DNA from: CAYLUN01 sp964386865
GTDB taxonomy: Bacteria; Verrucomicrobiota; Kiritimatiellia; RFP12; UBA1067
NCBI GenBank assembly: GCA_964386865.1
Contig: CAYLUN010000013.1
Location: 1-64,000, forward strand
Length of the DNA: 64,000 nucleotides
Direction: 5' to 3'
The stretch's first letter is position 1. Each line of letters opens with the position of its first letter. Under the pieces are notes generated by a model, which did no database searches, was not told the origin of the DNA, and saw nothing but the letters and a program-made list of their open reading frames with translations. Shown in pieces: positions 17,855-26,645 of this stretch. A program made the translations under genes and the position numbers.

Positions 17855-17950
17855 GGCTCTTCCTTTTGTCGCACACCTGACGAGAAACATCTCGTCTTTC
17901 TTTTTTGTCGGCGTTGTTTCGACGGGTTGCGACAGGCCTCGACGGGTATC

Positions 17951-17997
17951 GACAGGTGATCCGGCTGCCCCCTGTCGACGCCCGTCGTCACCTGTCG
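17951..17997 (-). terminator. Hairpin at the end of the WbsX-like gene
   Basis: GACAGGTGA (17951-17959) pairs with TCACCTGTC (17989-17997), which overlaps the stop codon of the LamG-WbsX gene. Nearby CGACGGGT and GTCGACGCCCG words add further pairing. No U-run follows, so this may be a 3' processing hairpin and not an intrinsic terminator. Confidence 0.3.
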
Positions 17998-20900
17998 TTC
18001 TTCCTGTCCAGCTCTGCCAGCTTGACGATCTCGTCGGCGGTCAGCACGCGCCGGTAGACGCGCACGTCATCGAGGCAGCCGCGGAAGCGCGCGCGGTCCA
18101 TGTCGGCGCCGTGCGCGCCGACGGTGATGGCGCTGCCCGGGTTGATGAGGCCGCGGCGCTCCAGCGTGCCGACCTCTTTGCCGTTCACGTAGAGGCGCAT
18201 GACTGTATTGTCGAAGGTGGCCGCCACGTGCGACCAGGCGTCGACGGGCAGCGGCTCCGGACTCATCAGCGAATGGCTCCACTTCTCGCGCGGCACCTGC
18301 CAATCCGCCCGTCCGCCGCCGAGCCCGAGGCGGTAGCCGTCCGTGCCGGCACCCACCGTGTTGAGCATCCAGCGGTCGCTCTGCCCTTTCTCCGAAGGTT
18401 TGCACCAGAGGGCCACGGTGACGCCACCGGGATTGAAGAACGGCGCGGGGACCGACGCGACGGCGCCTCCCCCGCCGCAGCGCAGCACCTGGCCGCCGCG
18501 GCCGGCCTCCAGCGTGAGTCCCTCGCACGTGAGGCGGCAGCCGTTCGGCGAGGCGTCCGCGAGGGTGCCGTCGCTGGCCAAACCCTCGAAGGTCCAATCG
18601 GCCAGCAGGTCTCCGGTGATGCGGAGCGACTGCCACGGCATGCGGTCGCCGAAGCCGGTACGGACCGCCTCGTAGCGCTGCTGCGGGGGGCGCAGGCCCA
18701 CATCTTCGGGGATGAGGTCGGTCACGGCTTCAGGCGCCCACGCGGTGCAGAAGACGCGCTTGATGGCGTTGACGAACGTGAAACCCGTGCCGGTAGTAGG
18801 CTCGATGTAGTGGCCCTCGCCGAACTCGGTCCAGTTGTCGAAGACCACGATCTTGCTGTCCCAGCGGCCCGCCGGCTTGGCGTCGACGAGCGTCTTGGCG
18901 TCGCGGCAGGCGGCCTCGAAGTTCTCGGCCTTGGGGTCTTTGATGTAGTGGCCGTTGCCGCGTTTGACGCGGCCCCACGGGCGGTCGTCGCGGCCCATCA
19001 TCACGTTCGGGATGTCCGGCACGGGAGCCGTGCTGGCGGCGCGGTCGATCCACGCCTGCTTGTAGCGGCTGAGGACGTCCGCGTGGTCGTAGTAGGAGAG
19101 CCCCGCGGCGTCCTCCCCGACCGTCTTCACGCCGGAGGGCGTGATCCCGTAGCCAGTGACCGCGTCCCACCCGCTGGCCGCGATGTCCGAGCCGAGCTTG
19201 ACGTTGGCCGCGTCCATGCAGGCGACCACGCGCAGGCCGCTGAAGCCCGCCCTGCGGCACTGCTCGCGCATCTTGTCGAGCGCGGCCTTGGTCTTCTCGG
19301 GCCCGCCCAGCTCGGCGAGCAGAACGCGGGGCTGCCACACGAAGAGGACCGGCTTGTTTTCGATCTTGAGGTAGGAGGGATGCGTGAAGTAGTTCTTGAT
19401 CCAGAACGGCAGCACGTTGTCGAGCAGGTCGGCCTCGTCCTTGACCCCTTTGGCGCAGCCGTTCTCCCACATGATGGTGAAGGTGAACGGGTCGCGGTAT
19501 TTGGCGTTGAGGAGGCCCTCGTGAATCGCGTGGCCGAGCCGCTGATCGATCTTCGGCTCCAAATCGGCGCGATACCAGCAGTAGATGAAACCGTTGATGC
19601 CGTGCTCCAGCGCGTACTTGATGTGCCAGTCGGCCACCTCGGGCGTGCCCTCGTCGTACCAGCCGATGGCCGGGCGTTTCTCCGGCCACGGCTCGATGCG
19701 TTTCCAGCCCCAGTGCGTGCCCTCCTTCCAGAGCGCGCAGTAGTGCATGAGGCTGATGTAGTCGGTCTTGGCCGGCTGAGGTTTCGGAACGTAGCCGGTC
19801 TTGGCCACGTCGGGCCACGGCTCGATGTTCAGCGCGAGTTCCTGCACGCTCGTCTCCGCGCCCTTAGCCGAGACCGCCACGCGCACGGTGTAGGTGCCGG
19901 GACGGGCGGCTTGGATGCGCCAGGTCGCCAAGTCAAAGTCGTCCATGCCCAACCAAGGAAGGGCCCGCTTCGTCCCGCCGATGACCGTGAGCCCCTTGGG
20001 AACCTCAAGCCGGGCGGTAATCCCTTCGGCTTCGCCGCCGACGTTCTGGATACCGGCCACCACGGTCTCTTCCCGGCCGGGACGCAGTTTGGCCCGGCCG
20101 GCGGCGAGGGAGCGGATGTAAAAGACGGGCGTTCCGATGGGCCGGTCCGCCAGAACCAGTTTGCGGATACGGACCGGACCTGTCCCGCCGGAAAAACTCA
20201 AGGCAAGGCGGCGAAGGTGTCCGGTCCAGGCGTCGGACATCGAGCCGGAGATGACCGTGGGGCGTCCGCCCGACTGCGGCTGGAAGCTGATCGACCCCGA
20301 CCCGGCGTCGGTCGTGAAGTCGAGCGTGCCGGTCACGCCGCTGCCGGCGGCGTCCACGTCGAGGCAGAGGAACGGATACGGGGCGAGGTCGACCGACAGC
20401 GCCGGGCTCACCAGCATGGCCGTGGCGGCGGGAAAGGCAACGACGAGCGCGGCGCGCTCCTCTTTGCAGGCGGCGCCGTTCCGGGGCTGCCAACCGTTCC
20501 AAGCCGAGGAGCCGCCCAGCATGCGGGCCGCGCCGGAGCGGTCAGCATCGGAGGCGCCGCCGAAGAGCGCGCTCCACAGCGAAGCGAAACAGCCAGGCTT
20601 AGCCTTGGCGGGCGACGCCGCTTCGGCAGGCAAGCCAGCCAAGAGGGCCGCCCGTTCCAGACTCGGGTTGAAAATGTCGAGCCGCGCGAGTTCTCCGGCG
20701 ACCGGGCCGACCTGCAACGGTTTCGGCCCCGGGCTGATCCGGCCGAGGCGCGGCTGGCTGAAGGCTTCGCCGTTGACGGTCATGCTCATGGCCTGCCCCG
20801 TCCACACCGCGCGCACGTCGTACCACGTGTTCGTTTTCACGGCGGGCCCGCGCAGCCGGGTTTCCCACTTGCCTTCGATCTGGACGAAGAAGGCCAGGTG

Positions 20901-21212
20901 CCCGCCATCGCTTGGCTCGTTCACGCGGAGCAGGTACTCGCCGTCTTTTGAGGCGAGGTTCTGGGTTCCGCTCTTGAGCGCGTCGAGACGAAACCGGCAG
21001 TCGATTTCCAGCCCAGGGCGCAGGCGCAGCTCCGGACGGTCGGCGACTTCGACGGGGGCGCCGGGGCGCGGGCGCTGTTCCTGCCGGTCGATCGCGAAGG
21101 CCGGCTTGCCGGCAGGATCCGCGTTCTCCGAAGCAAAAGAGCGCGAAGCGGCGCAGGCCAAGAGAGCCAGAGAGAGTGTGAAAACGGTTCTGCTGTTCAT
21201 GATTGCTCGCAC
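17988..21212 (-). CDS. LamG-WbsX (GH99-like)-LamG exported enzyme
   Basis: Protein of 1074 residues; the GTG at 21212 (GGGGGAT upstream) or the ATG at 21200 could be the start. A signal peptide precedes SFASENADP. Residues about 45-190 form a LamG/concanavalin-like module, and about 905-1065 another (VTVALWCKPSEKGQSDRWML, LYVNGKEVGTLERRG, CLDDVRVYRRVLTADEI). The central region, about 470-830, is a WbsX/GH99-like TIM barrel: YYDEGTPEVADWHIKYALEHGINGFIYCWY, PVLFVWQPRV and FDNWTEFGEGHYIEP. The WNE-type motif appears here as DNWTEFGEG. Family members act on rhamnan-type or mannan-type glycans. A second, partial member is at 63152-64000. Domain calls are firm; substrate is inferred. Confidence 0.83.
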   Translation of the reverse strand: MRAIMNSRTVFTLSLALLACAASRSFASENADPAGKPAFAIDRQEQRPRPGAPVEVADRPELRLRPGLEIDCRFRLDALKSGTQNLASKDGEYLLRVNEPSDGGHLAFFVQIEGKWETRLRGPAVKTNTWYDVRAVWTGQAMSMTVNGEAFSQPRLGRISPGPKPLQVGPVAGELARLDIFNPSLERAALLAGLPAEAASPAKAKPGCFASLWSALFGGASDADRSGAARMLGGSSAWNGWQPRNGAACKEERAALVVAFPAATAMLVSPALSVDLAPYPFLCLDVDAAGSGVTGTLDFTTDAGSGSISFQPQSGGRPTVISGSMSDAWTGHLRRLALSFSGGTGPVRIRKLVLADRPIGTPVFYIRSLAAGRAKLRPGREETVVAGIQNVGGEAEGITARLEVPKGLTVIGGTKRALPWLGMDDFDLATWRIQAARPGTYTVRVAVSAKGAETSVQELALNIEPWPDVAKTGYVPKPQPAKTDYISLMHYCALWKEGTHWGWKRIEPWPEKRPAIGWYDEGTPEVADWHIKYALEHGINGFIYCWYRADLEPKIDQRLGHAIHEGLLNAKYRDPFTFTIMWENGCAKGVKDEADLLDNVLPFWIKNYFTHPSYLKIENKPVLFVWQPRVLLAELGGPEKTKAALDKMREQCRRAGFSGLRVVACMDAANVKLGSDIAASGWDAVTGYGITPSGVKTVGEDAAGLSYYDHADVLSRYKQAWIDRAASTAPVPDIPNVMMGRDDRPWGRVKRGNGHYIKDPKAENFEAACRDAKTLVDAKPAGRWDSKIVVFDNWTEFGEGHYIEPTTGTGFTFVNAIKRVFCTAWAPEAVTDLIPEDVGLRPPQQRYEAVRTGFGDRMPWQSLRITGDLLADWTFEGLASDGTLADASPNGCRLTCEGLTLEAGRGGQVLRCGGGGAVASVPAPFFNPGGVTVALWCKPSEKGQSDRWMLNTVGAGTDGYRLGLGGGRADWQVPREKWSHSLMSPEPLPVDAWSHVAATFDNTVMRLYVNGKEVGTLERRGLINPGSAITVGAHGADMDRARFRGCLDDVRVYRRVLTADEIVKLAELDRKNDR

Positions 21213-21364
21213 GGATATCCCCCAATCGTCCGACAGACAGTGTGCCTGTATTAATTTCGCCTAGAACATAGCAAATCCCAAGCGGGATTAGCTACAGGAA
21301 ACCGGTGCAGGGGCACCATGACGACTTAGGAACGGAAGAAAGATCGATTCAGATTGTCTGTCCC

Positions 21365-21414
21365 TTAGCGCGGTTTTAGCGCGGTTCTTAGCGCGGTTGT
21401 CCCTTAGCGCGGTT
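21365..21414 (+). repeat. Four copies of TTAGCGCGGTT
   Basis: Near-tandem copies begin at 21365, 21376, 21388 and 21404. The array lies between the WbsX-like gene and the low-GC island, next to a TGTCTGTCCC word shared with 14138-14291. It may mark the left edge of the island. Confidence 0.7.
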
Positions 21415-21434
21415 CAGCGGGGATTCTTTTGACG

Positions 21435-21490
21435 CCCGGCGTTGACGGTGGGTGTCAAAAGCCTTATGATGGGGCCGTTTTCCGGTCGGA
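21435..21490 (+). promoter_or_regulatory. Shared 56-bp promoter cassette, copy 1
   Basis: TTGACG (21442-21447), a 17-bp spacer and TATGAT (21465-21470) form a near-consensus promoter. The 56-bp block matches 34659-34714 at 51 positions, including the downstream GGGGCCGTTTTCCGGTCGGA. In the other copy the -35 is part of a 17-bp palindrome TTGACGGCGGCCGTCAA; here it is degraded to TTGAC...GTCAA. It would transcribe the three-gene island with a leader of about 210 nt, which holds no convincing gene. Confidence 0.65.
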
Positions 21491-21688
21491 GTAGGAGTAG
21501 GGAAAACCGGGCGGGCGGACAGGCGAGGGAGGGTGTGCCTGTCCGGAGAACCACGCAGGATCGGACGTGTACGCCCGACCGCAAGTGGACGCGGATGAAA
21601 AACACGTTTCGCCGTGAATTCGTAACGCCAAACCGATTCGACCGGTTCTTGTCCCGCGCAGGCCGAGGTCGGTCGAAAAGTGATTTGT

Positions 21689-22093
21689 ATGGAAAACTAT
21701 CCAAAGGCAGCGGTACGGCATTGGCAAGACGCCGAATTGCTTGCGCGGGAAGCCCGCGTGGACAATGCTGATCACCATTATGGTTTTGCGGCGGAATGTG
21801 CGCTGAAAACCGCGATGGTTGGTCTGCCTGCGTTTACCACTACAGATGGGTTGGACGGGGATTACCATAAGCATGTGGATCAACTGTGGTGCAAGGTAAG
21901 GCACCAGAGTTTGCAGAAAGCATTCCCAACCCTCTATGCCGTGCTGGAAATGCCGAATCCATTTATGTCTTGGAGCGTGGATCAGCGGTACTCGGATACC
22001 GGCGTGGTCTCCTCAAGCGACATGGCTTCGCACAAAGACGCCGCTAAGCGACTCCTTGGCAGCGTTCGTCTTTTGGGGGTACGTTCCACATGA
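21689..22093 (+). CDS. HEPN-like small protein, first gene of the three-gene island
   Basis: Protein of 134 residues from the ATG at 21689; a GTG at 21680 is also possible and neither has a strong ribosome site. Residues about 5-45, AVRHWQDAELLAREARVDNADHHYGFAAECALKTAMVGL, resemble the first two helices of HEPN domains (helical, ending AAExxLK). A clear Rx4-6H RNase motif is not visible, so catalysis cannot be claimed; HKDAAKRLLG occupies the C-terminal helix. Its stop overlaps the next ATG by 4 nt, coupling it to the KGGVGR ATPase. Base composition is visibly lower in GC than the flanking genes, suggesting transfer. Likely a small effector or adaptor of the cassette; this is inference. Confidence 0.6.
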   Translation: MENYPKAAVRHWQDAELLAREARVDNADHHYGFAAECALKTAMVGLPAFTTTDGLDGDYHKHVDQLWCKVRHQSLQKAFPTLYAVLEMPNPFMSWSVDQRYSDTGVVSSSDMASHKDAAKRLLGSVRLLGVRST

Positions 22094-23430
22094 GTACGCT
22101 TCGCTTCGATCAAGTAGTCTCCTCCGTGTCGGCGATCCTTGCTGAGTCGCCATTGGAACGCGCTGGCGATATCACCATCGTACGGGACAGTTTGGGCGTA
22201 TTGACCGTTGTTTTGCCGGATGATGCGTGGGCTGACGCAGCAAAATGGAACACAGTTGCCGAGCGCCTACATGACAAACTAGGCCTATACAGTCCTGGTG
22301 AAAAAGAGGTGCTCTTGCGGCAACGCGACCTCATTGACTTGGACGATGTCATTCGTTCGCCGGATCGGGTGCGTTTGCCGGATGTCGCCAACACGTGGCT
22401 GGTGGATCGCCTGCTGACCAACCAAGACTGGTTACGCAAGCCTCTATCCAGTACTCCGCCGATGCCAACGGCAGTCGCCTTTAGCATTAAGGGTGGTGTG
22501 GGGCGTACCACCGCGTTCGCCCTGTGGGCCTGGTCGCTTGCCAGGGCGGGAAAGAACATTGTCCTTGTGGATCTTGACTTAGAAGCACCTGGTGTGGCTG
22601 GGTTGTTGCTCGACGAAACGAGGCTGCCTGATTACGGTTTAGCAGACTGGCTTGTTGATGCTTTGGTGGAACAACCGGACGAGGCGCTGTTGCAAGATTG
22701 TTTGGTTACCTGTGCTTTGGCCAACGGCACGGCGGGAAAAATCCGGGTGCTGCCCGCTTTTGGGTCCAAAACCCGCGACTACCTCAACAAGTTGGGGCGT
22801 ATCTATATGCCCACCTTTGACAGCAATTCGAATCGCTTTGTAGGGCTGGCAGAGCGATTGATGAGGTTGCTGGAACAACTGGCGCAGCTGCCAGACCGTC
22901 CCGATGCCATTCTGTTGGATGCGCGTGCCGGATTTCATGATATCGGCTCGGCCGCCGTAACCCGTCTGGGCGCTGAAGTTTTCCTCTTTACTCGCAACGA
23001 TTCCCAAAGTCGACAAGCCTACACACAACTCTTTACGCACCTGTGCATGGCACAAAGTGTCACCTTCGGCATGCCCGATGACGACCTGCGTTGGAAGCTG
23101 AAAATGGTCGGCGCACAGCAAAAGGTGTCAGCCAGTTTCGCTGCATCTTTGCGCGAAGCCTGCTACGACCTTTGGAGCGATACGTTGTATGACGAAGAGG
23201 AATCTCGCCCAGCAGGTGATAATACGCCGGTTGCCGCCACCTTTGGCCGCGACGACGATAACGCGCCCCACCTTCCACTCGCGATCCAGTTTGATCCTCG
23301 CGTTGGCGACTTCGATCTACGCAACGAGGCAGAGCAGCCGGACTGGCGCGTCATCGAAACGGCGTTTGGCGATTTCTTCGCTGGAGCGACCAAGCGTTTG
23401 TTTCCAGATCCGGTGGGTGCTTTGTCATGA
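22090..23430 (+). CDS. KGGVGR-motif variant AAA/ParA-type ATPase
   Basis: Protein of 446 residues. Residues 134-141 are KGGVGRTT, the deviant Walker A of a ParA/MinD-like ATPase with GR in place of GK, followed by VLVDLDLEAPGVAGLLL (the A' and switch region) and AILLDARAGFHDIGSAAVTRLGAEVFLFTRND (Walker B and base-recognition area). The 130 residues before the P-loop show no recognised domain and may mediate partner contact. It overlaps the gene before and the gene after by 4 nt each. KGGVGR ATPases occur in regulated conflict systems of multigene type; here the role is inferred to be sensing or switching. No ParB or parS is nearby, so chromosome or plasmid partition is unlikely. Confidence 0.75.
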   Translation: MSTLRFDQVVSSVSAILAESPLERAGDITIVRDSLGVLTVVLPDDAWADAAKWNTVAERLHDKLGLYSPGEKEVLLRQRDLIDLDDVIRSPDRVRLPDVANTWLVDRLLTNQDWLRKPLSSTPPMPTAVAFSIKGGVGRTTAFALWAWSLARAGKNIVLVDLDLEAPGVAGLLLDETRLPDYGLADWLVDALVEQPDEALLQDCLVTCALANGTAGKIRVLPAFGSKTRDYLNKLGRIYMPTFDSNSNRFVGLAERLMRLLEQLAQLPDRPDAILLDARAGFHDIGSAAVTRLGAEVFLFTRNDSQSRQAYTQLFTHLCMAQSVTFGMPDDDLRWKLKMVGAQQKVSASFAASLREACYDLWSDTLYDEEESRPAGDNTPVAATFGRDDDNAPHLPLAIQFDPRVGDFDLRNEAEQPDWRVIETAFGDFFAGATKRLFPDPVGALS

Positions 23431-24926
23431 ATCAGCCAACCTTCCAATTTGATCCGACCCGGTTTCGCCAAGCATTAGCTGTATTGTCTTCTAAGCCAGC
23501 CTGGGAAAATCTAGAACCCCCCGCGTCCTCCGACGTTTACGTGCCGCCCATGCATGTCAAGGCGCTCCAGCCAGAAGTCAGCGTGGTTGAAGGGATGCGA
23601 GGAGCCGGAAAGAGCTTTTGGACGGCCGTGCTAGCCGATGACCAACTCCGCACCTTAGTTGCCACGGCCTCAAATTCGCCTCAACTGGCCAAGGCGGAGG
23701 TTCGGGTCGGCTTTGGCCTAGGGCTTGATAACGACCTGTTTCCCAGTGCGTCCATGATTGGTGGGCTCTTGAATGATGGTTGCTCTCCGGACACGGTATG
23801 GCGGTCGGTGTTGTTGCGGCATGCTCTAAAGGCAGTAGACATTGCGCTTCCGTTTCCGGACAATGTGCAGGCGGCTGCCAGTTGGGTCCAACAGTGCCGT
23901 GTGCAGGCGGATCAACACCTGGTCCACGCAGATCGGGAATTGGTCGCACGGGGAAAGACCCTGTTGGTGCTTTTTGATTCATTGGACCGTCTGGCGGATG
24001 ATAACAATTGGGACAGCGTAAGGGAGCGTCTGACCGCGGCTCTTCGACTCGGGCTTGAATGTCGCAGTCGCCGGGCCATGCGCTGCAAGTTCTTCCTGCG
24101 GTCAGATATGATTGAGGAAGATGATCGGATTTGGCGTTTTACCGACAGTTCTAAATTGTTGCATGAAAAGGTGGAACTGGCTTGGCGCCCTAATGACCTA
24201 TTCGGCTTGGTCTTCCTCAATCTTGCGAATGCGTCTGCGGTCGGCACTGATTTTCGAAATGCCGTGACCGCCGGATGGCCGCGCGTGACATGGCGAGAGA
24301 ACAATGGTGTTTTTCCTTTGCCACCGGAGTTGACCGCGGAAGAACAGCCGACTCGCGGCATCGTGGAGGCTTTGGCCGGCCCTTGGGTCGGACCAACAGC
24401 CAAACGGGGCTTCACCTACAAGTGGATGCCATCCCATCTGGCCGACGCGAAAGGACGGTTGAGTCCGCGAATTGTGTTGTTAGCATTCAAGGAGGCTGCT
24501 GAGTGGACTTGTAACCATCGGCCTGACCACGAACTTGCCTTGCATTATGAGGGTGTGCAACAGGGTGTCGTCAGGGCCTCCTCGACCCGCGTAGACGAGA
24601 TGAAGGAGGATTATCCTTGGGTGGGGCCGCTGTTGGCGGCCATGAAAGGCGCTACCGTCCCTCTCGATATGAATGAATTGGACGGTTTCTGGACCGCGAA
24701 TTGCCTGAGCATGGCTCTGGAAAAAGCACAATCCGAAGGCCGTCTCCCGCCCCGCCGCTACAGTGGCGATTCCGTCCGCAAAGGTCAATTGACGGCGCTG
24801 GTAGACGATTTGGTGGAATTAGCCGTTCTCTACCGTACTGAAGACCAACGGATCAACATGCCCGACATCTTTCGCGTCGGCTTCGGCATCAAGCGAAAAG
24901 GCGGCGTCAAGCCACCACGGGCATAA
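23427..24926 (+). CDS. P-loop ATPase of the three-gene island (STAND/Sll1717-like)
   Basis: Protein of 499 residues starting in a 4-nt overlap with the KGGVGR gene. Walker A is GMRGAGKS (residues 56-63) and Walker B is LLVLFDSLDRL with Asp184. RCKFFLRSDMIEED follows as a likely sensor region with an arginine. The C-terminal part (about 330-490) is helical and ends in a winged-helix-like QRINMPDIFRVGFGIKRKGG. This resembles predicted P-loop NTPases that pair with effectors in defence islands. No nuclease, TIR, protease or transmembrane effector domain is visible in it. Composition matches the two genes before it. Family resemblance is moderate; function is not known. Confidence 0.68.
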   Translation: MNQPTFQFDPTRFRQALAVLSSKPAWENLEPPASSDVYVPPMHVKALQPEVSVVEGMRGAGKSFWTAVLADDQLRTLVATASNSPQLAKAEVRVGFGLGLDNDLFPSASMIGGLLNDGCSPDTVWRSVLLRHALKAVDIALPFPDNVQAAASWVQQCRVQADQHLVHADRELVARGKTLLVLFDSLDRLADDNNWDSVRERLTAALRLGLECRSRRAMRCKFFLRSDMIEEDDRIWRFTDSSKLLHEKVELAWRPNDLFGLVFLNLANASAVGTDFRNAVTAGWPRVTWRENNGVFPLPPELTAEEQPTRGIVEALAGPWVGPTAKRGFTYKWMPSHLADAKGRLSPRIVLLAFKEAAEWTCNHRPDHELALHYEGVQQGVVRASSTRVDEMKEDYPWVGPLLAAMKGATVPLDMNELDGFWTANCLSMALEKAQSEGRLPPRRYSGDSVRKGQLTALVDDLVELAVLYRTEDQRINMPDIFRVGFGIKRKGGVKPPRA

Positions 24927-24989
24927 GGGCGGCTTGTCGGCTCACCTGAGGGCAACATTGGTCGGGCCCAAGCTCGTCATTAGTATGCG

Positions 24990-26366
24990 CTAAACCTTCG
25001 GCTCGAAGCCTTCGCGCTTGAAGCCCTGCAGGAGCGCGGTCGCTTCGGGGCTGTTGCTGAAGACGTGTTTGTCGTTGTCCCAGACCAGCTCTTTTCCGGG
25101 GAAGCGCTGCGCGATGCACCCGAACAGGAGCGCCTCGGTCAGGCGGGCGGCGTATTCGAAGCGGCTGCCCGTGGCCTCGGGGGTGTGCGCCTTGCAGGCG
25201 TCGACCCACTCCTTGTAATGGTCATACTGCCACTTGCCGGGATCTTCCAACAGCTTGTTGCAGGCGCGCTCAGCCTCCTTTGTTTCGGGGCCGAACGGCT
25301 GGCCACCGACCGCAACGGCCTGCGGCTTGCTGGCGTGAGAGCCGCCGAGGGTGGTCGCCTTTGACCCGACGATCATGCACCCGTTGTCCCCCACGTTCAG
25401 CTTCGGATGCGCTCCGACCGGACGCTTGGGAAGAATGCCGCTCTCGTACCAGTAGACGTTGACGCCTTTCGGGCAGGCCGGCGACGGCCCGAAGTGGTAA
25501 TCGATGGTCGAGTACGTGGAATAGGCGAGGTCGGCGGGCTTGTCGCACCACGCCTTGACGGTCTCGGGCAGGCCCAGTTTCAGCACGAAGAACGCGGGGT
25601 CGAAATTGTGCACGGCCATGTCGCCGATCGCGCCGCAGCCGAAGTCGCACCAGCCGCGCCACGCGAATGGCTGGTAGCCTTTGCCGTAAGGGCGCATCTT
25701 GGCCGGCCCGAGCCAGCAATCCCAGTTGAAGCCTTCTGGAACTTTCTCTTCCGGCGGAAGGGCGGACATGCCTTGCGGCCACCACCGGCCGCCGGCGCGG
25801 TCCGTCCACGAATGCACCTCCTGAATGTCGCCCCAGAACTGGCTCTCCATGAGCTTCTCATAGCGGAAGACGCCGGGGTGCCCCTGGTTGCCCATCTGCG
25901 TCACGACGCCGTACTTCTTGGCCGCCTCCATCAGCATCTCGCACTCCTCGTACGAATGGGCGAGGGGCTTCTGCACGTAGACGTGTTTGCCGAGGCGCAT
26001 CGCGGCCAGCGCGATGGTCGCGTGCGTGTGGTCGGCCGTGGACACGCAGACGGCATCGCACTCCTTGGCGATCTTATCCAGCATCTGGCGGTAGTCCGTG
26101 AAGGTCGGGATGCCCGGAAACTTCTTCGCCGCGCTGTCGAGGGTGCCGGGGTTGACGTCGCACAGGCCGGTGCAGATGGCCCCTTTGCCAATCAGCGAAT
26201 TGAGGTCCCCGCCGCCCATGCCCCCGACGCCCACCTTCAAGAACCTGAGCTGCTGCCCGGGGCTCTCCTTCACGGCCTGTCCGAAAACCCTTTTCGCCGG
26301 GATGAAAAATCCCGCCATCGCGCTTGTCGCCAAAAAAGAACGCCTCGATACGCCCCGATCTTTCAT
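24990..26366 (-). CDS. Tat-exported Gfo/Idh/MocA family oxidoreductase (1)
   Basis: Protein of 458 residues. The ATG at 26366 follows AAGGA at good spacing; the open frame extends 47 codons upstream without similarity. The N-terminus MKDRGVSRRSFLATSAMAGFF carries a twin-arginine signal. The Rossmann fold is marked by KVGVGGMGGGDLNSL and the EKP-equivalent VQKPLAHSYEECEMLM, where Glu is replaced by Gln (VQKP instead of xEKP). WCDFGCGAIGDMAVHNFDPAFFVLKLGLP contains the catalytic-region GxxxDMAxHxxD. These periplasmic NAD(P)-binding proteins often oxidise or rearrange sugars in PVC polysaccharide clusters. It is convergent with the island ATPase gene. Substrate is unknown. Confidence 0.85.
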   Translation of the reverse strand: MKDRGVSRRSFLATSAMAGFFIPAKRVFGQAVKESPGQQLRFLKVGVGGMGGGDLNSLIGKGAICTGLCDVNPGTLDSAAKKFPGIPTFTDYRQMLDKIAKECDAVCVSTADHTHATIALAAMRLGKHVYVQKPLAHSYEECEMLMEAAKKYGVVTQMGNQGHPGVFRYEKLMESQFWGDIQEVHSWTDRAGGRWWPQGMSALPPEEKVPEGFNWDCWLGPAKMRPYGKGYQPFAWRGWCDFGCGAIGDMAVHNFDPAFFVLKLGLPETVKAWCDKPADLAYSTYSTIDYHFGPSPACPKGVNVYWYESGILPKRPVGAHPKLNVGDNGCMIVGSKATTLGGSHASKPQAVAVGGQPFGPETKEAERACNKLLEDPGKWQYDHYKEWVDACKAHTPEATGSRFEYAARLTEALLFGCIAQRFPGKELVWDNDKHVFSNSPEATALLQGFKREGFEPKV

Positions 26367-26501
26367 TCGTTTTTCCTTCTTGGTTGCGCCCCCGCGGGAA
26401 ACTACCCGCAAGAACTTAAGGCAGTATAACGAACGGTAGGAAAAGAGGGTAATGAAAGTTGAACACTCCCGCTTGGCGGCAAACGTCACCACATTCGCTC
26501 C

Positions 26502-26540
26502 GCCCACACTTCAGCGTTGGACGTTCGACGTTCTTATCCC
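26502..26540 (+). repeat. Diverged GTTGAGCGTT-type repeat
   Basis: CACTTCAGCGTTGGACGTTC and the following bases resemble the 34341-34390 and 38066-38116 repeats. It lies between two divergent genes. Only a partial, diverged match is seen. Confidence 0.45.
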
Positions 26541-26608
26541 GGCTGAGCGCGCTTCCCCGGCTGAGCGCGCTTAACCAACCCGCCTCGCGCCTCGCGCGGT
26601 TGTCTCTC

Positions 26609-26637
26609 TTGACGCGGCCGGCATTCGGCTCTACTCT
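26609..26637 (+). promoter_or_regulatory. Promoter giving a nearly leaderless PQQ-propeller message
   Basis: TTGACG (26609-26614), 17-bp spacer, TACTCT (26632-26637). The expected transcription start is about 26644, and the ATG is at 26646. No Shine-Dalgarno sequence precedes that ATG, which agrees with a leaderless transcript. Confidence 0.5.
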
Positions 26638-26645
26638 TTTCGGCC

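Noticed and set aside
17709..20951. 1080-residue plus-strand frame opposite the WbsX-like and LVIVD genes
   Set aside because: Random-looking composition; the minus-strand proteins have clear domains and signal peptides.
21365..21414. Possible CRISPR array (four TTAGCGCGGTT copies)
   Set aside because: Units are 11 bp and nearly adjacent with no spacer of constant length, and no cas genes are present. No CRISPR array was found in the window.
22090..23430. ParA-type partition system
   Set aside because: The Walker A is KGGVGR, there is no ParB or parS-like repeat, and the neighbours are a HEPN-like protein and a second ATPase.
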